Source: Candidatus Woesearchaeota archaeon
GTDB lineage: Archaea; Nanobdellota; Nanobdellia; Woesearchaeales; DSVV01
Length of the DNA: 41,163 nt
Assembly (NCBI GenBank): GCA_016219865.1
Contig: JACRKF010000002.1
Span: 1 to 41,163 of the forward strand
Reading direction: 5' to 3'
Of the stretch, positions 33,912-41,163 are shown one piece after another (position 1 is the stretch's first letter; each line of letters starts with the position of its first letter). Under the pieces are notes generated by a model that saw only the letters and a list, made by a program, of their open reading frames with translations, made no database searches and was not told where the DNA came from. The translations under genes were made by a program, and so were the position numbers.

Positions 33912-34634
33912 TTAACTCACCAACTGCTGATCCTCATCAACTACACCTTGATGCTGTTTCTCTGAATCTTGCACTTCTTCAGCTCTGCTTTTCTTAATTA
34001 ATATATCTGCTATTTTTATAGGCAGAGCTGCTGTTTCATTCTCCTGAAATGGACCATATATTTCCATCTCTTCTCCAACAAACTTAGGAACAGCTGTTAT
34101 GAAACGGATTGTTTTTAATGTCTTTTCTGATTGAACTTGCTGAAAAACTGGTTGTGATAATGGTTGCGAAGGTGATTGCTGCACTTTTTCTTGCACTTCT
34201 TGATGAGATAGTTTATGATTAACTGTTGGTTTTTGCTGCTGAATGAGCTTTTCAAGGATTTCTGTCCTAAAATATCGCATATCTTCAGTTATCTTATCAA
34301 AGAAAAACTTTTCTTCAACAAGCATTGCAGAAGTATTCATTATATTATGCTGTATCCTGACCTTGTTTAAAGCCATTACAATTATCTTTCGTTCTCTTCT
34401 GTCATATAACTCCCGCAATAACTTATGGATATTCTCCAGCTGTATTGTCAGTTTCTTTACTTCTTCTTTCGATTCATTCTTGCTGATTTTATCGTTCAAA
34501 ATAGCATCTTTTTCTCTAAGGTAGGTAATAATATCATTATAGAATGTATTATCTAACTTCTGCAGTTCTTCTCTATTCTTTTCTCTGCGAAATATATCAA
34601 ACAATACTTCGTATGTTATTTTGATGTCATCCAT
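33912..34634 (-). CDS. Archaeal GINS subunit (Gins15/51-like)
   Basis: 240 aa from ATG 34634. The track's GTG at 34697 lies inside a hairpin, and TTTTTATA ends 21 nt before ATG 34634, so that leaderless start is preferred. The N-terminal A domain is helical (ITYEVLFDIFRREKNREELQ, LRELYDRRERKIIVMALNK). After a Gln/Pro/Ser-rich linker the small B domain reads FVGEEMEIYGPFQENETAAL then IADILIKKSRAEEV, as in archaeal Gins51. GINS activates MCM in the replicative helicase. A Glu/Gln-rich tail closes it. Confidence 0.87.
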   Translation of the reverse strand: MDDIKITYEVLFDIFRREKNREELQKLDNTFYNDIITYLREKDAILNDKISKNESKEEVKKLTIQLENIHKLLRELYDRRERKIIVMALNKVRIQHNIMNTSAMLVEEKFFFDKITEDMRYFRTEILEKLIQQQKPTVNHKLSHQEVQEKVQQSPSQPLSQPVFQQVQSEKTLKTIRFITAVPKFVGEEMEIYGPFQENETAALPIKIADILIKKSRAEEVQDSEKQHQGVVDEDQQLVS

Positions 34635-34680
34635 AAAAATGGGATTACTTCGAGGTATAAAAAGATGATGAATAAAAGGA

Positions 34681-34717
34681 GTATTTCCTGAACTCACTTT
34701 GTTCGTTCAGGAAATAC
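34681..34717 (-). repeat. Loop-conserved hairpin, copy 7
   Basis: GTATTTCCTGAAC and GTTCAGGAAATAC form a perfect 13-bp stem around the loop GAACAAAGTGA (minus strand). It lies 3' of the S-layer gene and 5' of GINS, and is followed on the plus strand by ATTCGGAC, as at 33 kb. Confidence 0.75.
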
Positions 34718-34952
34718 AAACTCAGAGATTCGGACATGGAGTTAATTACGAGATAGCAACGAATAGAATCAATTATATATTATTTTTGTATCATAGTGGA
34801 ATAATAAAGTTATATTTATGATTAAGAAACTGATATTCTTGTAAAGCAACTGTAACTGTTTCCATTTTCATCACATAGAATCTAAATATCTTTAACTATA
34901 TATATTTTTCTATAGAAATCCAAACTAGTTTTTTTATATTGTGAATGAAATG

Positions 34953-34990
34953 AACAAATAAAAAAATATAAAAAAAAGGAAAAAAATTCC
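34953..34990 (-). terminator. Poly-T tract after the S-layer gene
   Basis: Directly after the S-layer stop the minus strand reads runs of T (TTTTTTTTCC, TTTTTTTTATA, TTTTTTTATT). Archaeal RNA polymerase stops at such tracts, so this is the likely S-layer terminator. The rest of the spacer to 34718 shows nothing else I can name. Confidence 0.6.
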
Positions 34991-34991
34991 C

Positions 34992-37673
34992 TTATTGTGT
35001 AGCTGCTGGTGCTGCAGGTTCTGCTGGAGCAACTGGTGCTACAGGTTCTGCTGCTTTAGCCACTTTTTCTTTATCAACTGCTAATTCAGTTCTTGTTTTC
35101 CAAGCAAGTGTGCTTTCACTTACTGTTAAAGCAACAACTTCATCGCCTTTTAACATGAACTTCTTATATTCGTTCAACATTTTAGCAGCTAATCTTGTGT
35201 CGTCAGCTGTTTGTCCTGCTACAACCAAAGCCATCTTTCCACCTTCTTGGTTGTATAGCTTGATTACTGCTTGACCAACTTCAATGCCTAGAGCACTTGC
35301 ACAATCTGCTGGGTTACCCATCAATTCTGATACAACTGCATTAGCGCATGGACCACCTATTGCAATGATGTTCTTTGTTTTTGCATCACTTACTTCAGTA
35401 TCCAATTTTGTTTGATCAACGCCAATTGGTTGCATTTCAGTTGTGTAATCGCCGCCTGCTACAGTTGCTGTTGCAGCTGCTGCTGGTGCTAAGTACACTT
35501 GCGCATATACTGCATTTCTTGGGTGTGTTACTACAATCTTTTGTTTTGATGAATCGTCATCTATCCAAATTTCAGTTCCTTTCAATGTCATTGCAACTTG
35601 GTTGTCATCATCTGTGTTGCTTACTGCTTTTTTACCAAATGTTGTTGCTGGGTTAATTAAATGTCCCCATTCAAATACATTGTCATCTGAGTCATCATAT
35701 GTTCCATTGAACTGAAATTGTCTTCCACTTATTGAATAACTTGCTGTAGCTAAATCACCGTCATTATATTCTGAAAAATTACCAGCATATAATGTATGAT
35801 TCATTGGTGCAAATGTTGCATTTCCATAAAGAGTTGCTGTAATATTACCTGCTTGTATGTTGTGAAATGCAAGAGTTCCTTTTTCTTTTGTTTGAAGTTC
35901 AACGTAACAATCACCTGCTGAACCAGTAGTTGCACCATCTAAATTAGTATAACCTGAACCTAAAGTAGTAAATGCAATGAAACTAGTTCCAGCAACTGAA
36001 TCACCACCACCTATTGTTAAAGTTACTGAACCAGCACCACCACTTAATGAGAAAGTGTTAGCTGCACCTGCTGGACTTCCTGTAAATGCTTTGTCATTTG
36101 TTTCAGTTCCTGTTGTTAAATCTTCAAAGCTAATCTTTGAATCAGTCAAATCTAACTTTGAAATCTTTACTAGGTGACCATCTTTGGTAGTTCCTGATGA
36201 TACAAGGAATTTTGCACCCTTACAATCAGTTAAGTTTACAGATGATACACAAGTATCTCCTTGCAAATAGATTTTACCATCTACTGTGTCAACGTCATCT
36301 CCCCAATATGTCTTAGTATCACCATCTTTTGATTTCAGGTTCAATTTCATATCTTTTCCTTCTCTTGTAACAAACTTAATTGTTCCTGATTTTCCACTTG
36401 CATCAAAAGTAATTGTTTCAGTATCTCCTTTTACAAGTTCACTGAAAATCATTTTGAAGCCGCCAAATACAGGATCAACCAATGAATCACCTGGCGCTAA
36501 ATAAAGCTTATCATTATCAGGTCTTACTCGAACATCCATTGTTTTCCATTTGTTCTTTGTTGCAGTTCCTCCTGAATCTGTACCAAAGTACACATCAGCA
36601 TACCAACCATTAACATCAGAGATTTTCTTTTCATTTAATTTTGCTTCTGTTTGATGTACTAATTCAAGTGTTGCTGCTCCAACAGAGATTTTACAAACAT
36701 CAGTGTCTTTTGCTTCAGAGGCAATTTCTCTTCCTTCAATTGCTCCAATTACAACACCGTTAACTGTTTCAGTTGTTCCTGTATCAACCCATACTGATTG
36801 ACCATCAACGAGTAATCCACAGGATGTTGCTCCTTCGTTTAAATCAGACATTGTTACTGTGTGTTCTGTACCATCAACTGTTACTTTTACAGATTCACCT
36901 TGGCTTAACCATTGAACGTTTTCTCCACCTAATAATTTAAGTGTGTTTACACCTGCAGATGTTGGTGTTGCTCCACCCATTGTACCTAACTTTGAATTGA
37001 CAATAGTAAATGATTTACCCATGATTTTCAAAGTAGTTCCTTCAAGATCTGCTTTTAAAAGCGCAGAAGTTGAATTATCAACATCAACTGCATTGTCAAA
37101 TTCTAATGTATAGTTCCATGCATAATTGTTTGATGCATCTGAAACATACAAGTATGTTCCTGCTTTTGGAGCTACATCATCATCTTGCGCATGCTGCAAT
37201 ACTAAAGTTCTGTCAACTTGGAATCGCAAGTTTTGCACATAGTCTTCAGTATTTTTGTTGTTTCCTTCATTATCTTTGTAAGAACCATCGCCAAATACAC
37301 CAGGTAATTCTGAAGAACCAATGATTGCATCAGTTTGGTTTGCACTTTGGTTGTAATACCAATCATTGCTGCCCATTTTGTAACCGCCAGTTACGTCAAC
37401 TGCTGTTGTTGCTGCTGCGTTTGCATTTTTTAGTGTCTTTTTGACAGCTACTTGCTGCACTGATGTTTGTATAGAACTTAATCCAATAATATCTTCTGCT
37501 TTTGCATTCTTTCCTACAACAAACATACCATCAAACTTTCCGTCTGCGCTAACAAAGTTTGTTGGAAATCCTGCTAAATCTCCTGCAGCCATTGCTCCTA
37601 TAACAGTTGCTCCTAACATTGAAGCACCCATTCCCAATGCTGCGATCTTTTTTACTGTTTTTCTTAATTCCAT
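34992..37673 (-). CDS. S-layer protein
   Basis: 893 aa, the largest secreted protein here. A signal peptide (MELRKTVKKIAALGMGASM..., likely cut after AMA) is followed by FPTNFVSADGKFDGMFVVG, a usual start for mature DPANN-type S-layer proteins. The middle is Thr/Gly/Asp-rich beta sequence. Near 800 a compact domain reads IIAIGGPCANAVVSELMG and ALVVAGQTADDTRLAAKML. The end is Ala/Pro low complexity (PVAPAEPAAPAATQ). No membrane anchor is seen at the end. GGAGGTG at ideal spacing and a long 5' leader fit very high expression. Confidence 0.87.
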   Translation of the reverse strand: MELRKTVKKIAALGMGASMLGATVIGAMAAGDLAGFPTNFVSADGKFDGMFVVGKNAKAEDIIGLSSIQTSVQQVAVKKTLKNANAAATTAVDVTGGYKMGSNDWYYNQSANQTDAIIGSSELPGVFGDGSYKDNEGNNKNTEDYVQNLRFQVDRTLVLQHAQDDDVAPKAGTYLYVSDASNNYAWNYTLEFDNAVDVDNSTSALLKADLEGTTLKIMGKSFTIVNSKLGTMGGATPTSAGVNTLKLLGGENVQWLSQGESVKVTVDGTEHTVTMSDLNEGATSCGLLVDGQSVWVDTGTTETVNGVVIGAIEGREIASEAKDTDVCKISVGAATLELVHQTEAKLNEKKISDVNGWYADVYFGTDSGGTATKNKWKTMDVRVRPDNDKLYLAPGDSLVDPVFGGFKMIFSELVKGDTETITFDASGKSGTIKFVTREGKDMKLNLKSKDGDTKTYWGDDVDTVDGKIYLQGDTCVSSVNLTDCKGAKFLVSSGTTKDGHLVKISKLDLTDSKISFEDLTTGTETNDKAFTGSPAGAANTFSLSGGAGSVTLTIGGGDSVAGTSFIAFTTLGSGYTNLDGATTGSAGDCYVELQTKEKGTLAFHNIQAGNITATLYGNATFAPMNHTLYAGNFSEYNDGDLATASYSISGRQFQFNGTYDDSDDNVFEWGHLINPATTFGKKAVSNTDDDNQVAMTLKGTEIWIDDDSSKQKIVVTHPRNAVYAQVYLAPAAAATATVAGGDYTTEMQPIGVDQTKLDTEVSDAKTKNIIAIGGPCANAVVSELMGNPADCASALGIEVGQAVIKLYNQEGGKMALVVAGQTADDTRLAAKMLNEYKKFMLKGDEVVALTVSESTLAWKTRTELAVDKEKVAKAAEPVAPVAPAEPAAPAATQ

Positions 37674-37681
37674 CGTCCTAA

Positions 37682-37850
37682 CACCTCCTTAGTGTTGTTT
37701 AGGCTACCATTATTTTTTTGTTTTTTTCTTGTTCGTGCACAATACATACAAAGTATTGTATGACACAAACACAAATTCTGTTTAATAGATCCGATAGGTA
37801 TTTGGATACTAAAAACTATAAAACCTAAAAGGCAAAGACTTATTTATAAA
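37682..37850 (-). promoter_or_regulatory. S-layer gene promoter, leader hairpin and ribosome site
   Basis: On the minus strand a strong TATA box TTTATAAATA (37841-37850) predicts a start near 37820 and a leader of about 145 nt. The leader contains a 7-bp hairpin, ACAATAC/GTATTGT (37739-37759), and ends with GGAGGTG (37682-37688) 8 nt before the ATG. Long leaders with a hairpin can stabilise abundant mRNAs. The spacer further out to 38027 shows only AT-rich sequence. Confidence 0.65.
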
Positions 37851-38027
37851 ACTTTCGTGGTGGTTTTTTATAAGAAAAATAGTTAAATCTGTTTTAACGG
37901 CTAAAAACATAAGATTTTCTTGTTTCAGACGTTTACTACACATAAGTGATAGTCACTTGATTTTCACAATTTTTGAAAAAAGAGTTGTGCAAATTTATAA
38001 ATAAGAAGTTATCTGGTATATTTTGGA

Positions 38028-38450
38028 TTATAATAACTTCAATTTGATTATGCTTTTCAGTTTTATGATTATCTTGTTGATATCCTTTATTTTTCGTTCA
38101 ATATACTCTTTATCAACAAAAAATCCATCATAAGCAATTTTGTTTCTTGTAATTCTTAGATCATCTATTAGCAAGACCTCATATTCGTTAAACTCATGAT
38201 ATTTTGCCTTAATATATTCTATAAGTCTTTTATGCACTCCTTCACCATATGTTTTGTATCCGTCTAACAAAAGAACAATGCTAATCAACTCCCTGATCAC
38301 ATCATAATATTCTTTTGTAATATGGGAGCTGAATTTAGCAATATCTATCACTTTAATCATTTCAATAGTTGCATCTACCATCTTTAAAATAGATTTTGCC
38401 TTTTCCTTATCAGGAGTTATTTTTATTATACCTTCTTCCATTGTGAACAT
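38028..38450 (-). CDS. HEPN-domain protein of an MNT/HEPN pair
   Basis: 140 aa, all helical. The HEPN core reads YYDVIRELISIVLLLDGYKTYG and then LIDDLRITRNKIAYDGFFV. The usual RNase motif RX4-6H is here RNKIAY, with tyrosine where histidine is expected, as in some HEPN subfamilies paired with MNT proteins. It overlaps the HTH-MNT gene by 25 nt. HEPN proteins of such pairs are toxin RNases or their relatives; the Tyr makes catalytic activity uncertain. Confidence 0.75.
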   Translation of the reverse strand: MFTMEEGIIKITPDKEKAKSILKMVDATIEMIKVIDIAKFSSHITKEYYDVIRELISIVLLLDGYKTYGEGVHKRLIEYIKAKYHEFNEYEVLLIDDLRITRNKIAYDGFFVDKEYIERKIKDINKIIIKLKSIIKLKLL

Positions 38451-38986
38451 TCAACCTTCAAATAGCCTTTCAATTTATCTCCATTTATTAAATTATTTTT
38501 CAATTCTTCACTTAATTTGGCAAATTCTTTCTCAAAAAAAAGATTAATCTTTCTGTTTAGTTCCTTTTCATACTTTTGCAAATCTAATTTTTTCTCCCCG
38601 CACTGCAAGTATATATCTATATCACTCTGTTTTGTATCCTCACCCTTTGATGCTGAACCAAAGAGGATAATTACATCAGGCATACATTTATCATATAAAT
38701 AGTCTAAAAGCCCTGATTCTTTTATTGCTTTTATCATTTCTAGTTTTTTTAGAAATTTGAAATAATCCCCATCCCTATTTGCATAATAAACTGGATATTT
38801 ATGAATCCTATGCTCTTTCTTAATAATGAGATTCTCTCTCTCAAGCTCTTCTAGATATAACTTCACTGATTTTGGAGCAAGATCTAACTTTCTACTTATT
38901 TCCCTTAATTGAAATCCTAGTCCAATAGGTAAAGGGTCATCAAAAAATACCCCCAAAACCCGACTAATGTTATCTTTCTTTAACAT
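38426..38986 (-). CDS. HTH-MNT nucleotidyltransferase (antitoxin-like)
   Basis: 186 aa from ATG 38986; the track's start at 39058 lies in a hairpin, and TTTATATA stands about 22-30 nt before ATG 38986. Residues about 10-70 are a winged helix (LREISRKLDLAPKSVKLYL, ENLIIKKEHR). Residues about 85-160 are a minimal nucleotidyltransferase with FGSASKGEDTKQSDIDIYL (GS-x10-DxD). In MNT/HEPN modules the MNT protein AMPylates and silences HEPN. The fused HTH suggests it also controls its own promoter. Confidence 0.83.
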   Translation of the reverse strand: MLKKDNISRVLGVFFDDPLPIGLGFQLREISRKLDLAPKSVKLYLEELERENLIIKKEHRIHKYPVYYANRDGDYFKFLKKLEMIKAIKESGLLDYLYDKCMPDVIILFGSASKGEDTKQSDIDIYLQCGEKKLDLQKYEKELNRKINLFFEKEFAKLSEELKNNLINGDKLKGYLKVECSQWKKV

Positions 38987-39028
38987 ATGTGATAATAATA
39001 TTACAACTGATATATAAATATTACCATT

Positions 39029-39066
39029 AGTATTTCTGAATTCGCATTGCTCATTCAAGAAATACT
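39029..39066 (-). repeat. Loop-conserved hairpin, copy 8 (divergent)
   Basis: AGTATTTCT/AGAAATACT with GAAT/ATTC inside is a fully paired stem with a one-base bulge. The loop on the minus strand is GAGCAATGCGA, 7 of 11 positions as in the consensus. It lies 11 nt after the glycosyltransferase stop. Confidence 0.55.
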
Positions 39067-39077
39067 ACTTTCTTTAA

Positions 39078-40199
39078 CTACAACATTGATCCTAACTTCT
39101 TCATGTTATTAGTTACATGAATATTATTAGGGTTTAATGCAAACGCTTTTTGCAAAAACTCATATGCTTCTTGATATTGTTTTTTTCCAACAGCTATCAT
39201 TGCTAACCCATTATATGCATCTGCATTTGCTAAATAAGTATTACTTTTCTGGAAACAATCAATTGATTTATCAGAAAGTTGCTGCTGTGAATAAACAATA
39301 CCTAATATATAGTAAAGGTATGATAATTCCTTTGTGTCAATTTCTTGCTGAAATTGAAGATATTGAATATGCTCAACTAATAATTGTTGAGATTCTGCAA
39401 TTCTGTGTATTTTTACTAGAAAATCAGATAAAACCCTAACAATATTTGGAAAATCTTTGTTCTGCCTATATATAGTATGTAATACATCTACTGATTTTGC
39501 CATTTGTTTATTATCAGCATACGCCATTGCAAGATTAAATAGCACAGTTGTATTGTTTGGATAAACTGATAGTTGTTTTTCTGCTAATTTTAGATAATAT
39601 TGTTTTTTTGATTCTAAGAGATTTGCATCAAATCCAATATGATGCACTATATAATTAGTTGCAGCAACCTGCTGTTTTGTATCAGCAATGCCATCCAATT
39701 GCTCATGAATTAAATATTTGTACCGCAATTGTGGAATATTCTTGAATAATTTAATAAAAGGTCTTTCACTAAAACCTTTGAATTGTTTTTGTAAAAACTC
39801 AGGAATATGTTCTTTATCTTCTTGGATGCTGTGAAAAGAAGGGATTGTTGTATTGTTAGTATAGTTTCGCTGCAGAAAGGAAAATGCTAATAATTCTTTA
39901 TTCTTAAACTCCACCAAAATATCTTTAGGATTAAACATTATGAATTCATCAGCATCAATCACAAAGATCCATTCTTTTGTTGCCTTTGATAATGAAAAGT
40001 TTCTAGCTGCTGAAAAATCATTAATCCAAATAAAATCATAAATTTTATCCGTATACTGTTGAGCTATTTCTTTAGTTTTATCTGTAGAACCAGTATTAAT
40101 TATTATAATTTCATCTGCAAAACTTTTAATAGACTCCAAACATTGTTGTAGATATTGTTCTTCATTCTTAACAATCATACATACTGAAATTGTTGACAT
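39078..40199 (-). CDS. GT2-family glycosyltransferase with TPR repeats
   Basis: 373 aa. The GT-A start is ISVCMIVKNEEQYLQQCLES, then IIINTGSTDKTKEIA and the metal-binding IDADEFI. The acceptor region runs to about 230. TPR-type helical repeats follow (VLFNLAMAYADNKQMAKSVD, AYEFLQKAFALNPNN). This SunS-like fusion is common in glycosyltransferases that modify proteins or surface sugars; donor and acceptor unknown. It diverges from the AAA ATPase gene, sharing a 140-nt control region. Confidence 0.9.
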   Translation of the reverse strand: MSTISVCMIVKNEEQYLQQCLESIKSFADEIIIINTGSTDKTKEIAQQYTDKIYDFIWINDFSAARNFSLSKATKEWIFVIDADEFIMFNPKDILVEFKNKELLAFSFLQRNYTNNTTIPSFHSIQEDKEHIPEFLQKQFKGFSERPFIKLFKNIPQLRYKYLIHEQLDGIADTKQQVAATNYIVHHIGFDANLLESKKQYYLKLAEKQLSVYPNNTTVLFNLAMAYADNKQMAKSVDVLHTIYRQNKDFPNIVRVLSDFLVKIHRIAESQQLLVEHIQYLQFQQEIDTKELSYLYYILGIVYSQQQLSDKSIDCFQKSNTYLANADAYNGLAMIAVGKKQYQEAYEFLQKAFALNPNNIHVTNNMKKLGSML

Positions 40200-40253
40200 A
40201 ATCTATAGAGAAGTAAGATTTGGTTTATATAATTATATTAAACAGAATTCATC

Positions 40254-40341
40254 ATGTTACGTTAAATCGTAACATACATAGAATAGATGTTACACCAAAA
40301 CGTAACAATTATATAGTAGATGTTACACCAAAACGTAACAT
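40254..40341 (+). promoter_or_regulatory. Three operator-like inverted repeats at 33-nt spacing
   Basis: Copies start at 40254, 40287 and 40320. Each has arms ATGTTAC and GTAACA around 8 nt; copies 2 and 3 share ATGTTACACCAAAACGTAAC exactly, and copy 1 is ATGTTACG/CGTAACAT. The spacing is exactly 33 nt, about three helical turns. A TATA-like ATTATATAG lies between copies 2 and 3, and copy 3 runs into the ATG. The layout suits a protein binding cooperatively on one DNA face and blocking the promoter. Confidence 0.72.
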
Positions 40342-41035
40342 GGAACTAAAAAAGATTGTTGAATGGAATCCATGGTGGGAAAATATCTCATCATTAGATA
40401 AATTAAAAGGAATTGAAAGAGAGAGTTATAAAGAAATAGTTAAATCAATTGCTATAAAAGAAATAACAATTATACTTGGGGTAAGAAGATCTGGAAAGAG
40501 TACATTAATGTATCAAATGATTTATCATTTATTAGAAAAAGGAATTAATGCCAAACAAATATTGTTTGTCAACTTAGAGGATGTTACGCTAGCAAAAGAT
40601 ACATTAGATGAGATATACCAGTGTTATAGAGAAAATCTTAATCCAGAACAGAAAGCATATATTTTTCTGGATGAAATTCAGCGAAAGGAACACTGGGAAA
40701 GTTGGCTCAGAAAGAAATATGATCTTAAAACAGATGATAAATTTGTAATATCAGGTTCTTGCTCATATCTTTTAAGAAAAGAATATGCAACTTTGCTAAC
40801 AGGCAGGAACTTAACATTTGAAATATATCCGTTAAGTTTTAAAGAATTTCTAGTATTCAAAAATGTATATATAGAGCAAAAAAATATTAAAAAAGAAATA
40901 ATCACAGAAAAGACAAAGACTATAATAATAAATATGCTAAAAGAATACATAGAACAAGGCGGGTTTCCTGAAATAGTCTTAAAAGAAGAACAATATAAAT
41001 CAAAAATTCTAAAACAATATTTCGGGTGCGACTAG
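40340..41035 (+). pseudogene. Truncated AAA_14/DUF4143-type ATPase
   Basis: 231 aa from ATG 40340; the track's longer start reads through the operator repeats and gives a repeated tail (DVTPKRN). Walker A is GVRRSGKST, Walker B AYIFLDEIQ, then FVISGSCSYLL and the YPLSFKEFL motif of AAA_14 ATPases. These proteins normally run to about 400-470 aa with a C-terminal DUF4143 domain. Here the frame stops at QYFGCD, where the family continues. It is probably cut by a deletion or insertion; the ATPase domain itself is nearly intact. Confidence 0.75.
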
Positions 41036-41105
41036 TTCTTTTAGGTAACTTCTAGTAATTCTGCTAGTTATTTAACGATAGAAAAGCGAAAACTTTATAT
41101 ATTAG

Positions 41106-41127
41106 TATCTAGTTATATAACTAGATA
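41106..41127. promoter_or_regulatory. 22-nt perfect palindrome before a gene at the window end
   Basis: TATCTAGTTAT followed by its exact complement ATAACTAGATA. It lies after a TATA-like TTTATATATT and is followed by GAGGTGAT, a ribosome site. A gene probably starts just there (GTG at 41137 begins VISIGFKTR) and leaves the window. The palindrome suits an operator. Confidence 0.5.
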
Positions 41128-41163
41128 TTAGTGAGGTGATATCTATCGGATTTAAAACAAGAA

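Noticed and set aside
35375-37692. Plus-strand ORFs opposite the S-layer gene
   Set aside because: They are shadows of a long biased gene; no start signal or family.
40254-40341. CRISPR array
   Set aside because: There are only three units, the spacers are 11-12 nt and partly alike, and a TATA box and a start codon are built in. A promoter with operators explains it better.
40678-40950. 90-aa minus-strand ORF
   Set aside because: It is antisense to the ATPase core, between the Walker B region and the truncation, and has only shadow composition.

Overview
The window is low-GC archaeal DNA. TFE-alpha, Alba, eS17, eL42, an archaeal GINS subunit, archaeal-type ProRS, an intron-bearing tRNA-Arg and TATA-box leaderless promoters all point to Archaea. 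Short intergenic spaces, a bacterial-type DnaK/DnaJ/GrpE set, a DPANN-like S-layer protein and many small unknown proteins suggest a DPANN lineage such as Woesearchaeota or Pacearchaeota. That placement is inference. Starts are a mix of leaderless (TATA about 22-28 nt before ATG) and Shine-Dalgarno led (GGTGATC before alba, GGAGGTG before the S-layer gene).

Region 1-13.8 kb is accessory. First comes a plus-strand type I restriction-modification operon: the 3' end of hsdR, a ribbon-helix-helix-like gene, hsdM, an Mrr-like nuclease fused to TPR repeats, hsdS and a membrane-anchored protein. It converges on a minus-strand type IV secretion-like cluster: a 47-aa zinc-ribbon protein, a C5 cytosine methyltransferase, a one-TM protein, a VirB2-like pilin, a VirB6-like polytopic protein with a large ectodomain, an unknown protein, and a VirB4-like ATPase with a C-terminal PD-(D/E)XK-like domain. 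Four consecutive genes overlap by 4-8 nt, so they are one operon.

Region 14-20 kb is mixed housekeeping: HIT, MazG, TFE, a probable winged-helix protein, a GNAT acetyltransferase, a truncated Dph2, a DHH/RecJ-like phosphoesterase and a nucleotidyltransferase gene pair that looks like a toxin-antitoxin module.

Region 20.3-26.5 kb is a chaperone operon on the minus strand: grpE, a YkgJ-like Cys-cluster protein, DUF3467, dnaK, an HD protein, a HAD phosphatase and dnaJ, behind a promoter with a 7-bp inverted repeat. Upstream lies a tRNA-Arg(TCG) interrupted in both the anticodon loop and the T-loop, then alba and eS17.

Region 27-41 kb carries small unknown genes, rlmH, a secreted lytic-transglycosylase-like protein, proS, a degenerate arginase-fold protein, an SGNH hydrolase, eL42, GINS, a large S-layer gene, an HTH-MNT/HEPN module, a glycosyltransferase with TPRs, and a truncated AAA ATPase preceded by three inverted repeats at exact 33-nt spacing.

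Eight intergenic hairpins between 21 and 39 kb share a variable, compensatorily paired stem and a conserved 11-nt loop (GAACGAAGTGA). Most lie just 3' of genes in the transcript orientation. Around GINS they form part of a larger duplicated repeat. None was seen in the 1-14 kb accessory region.
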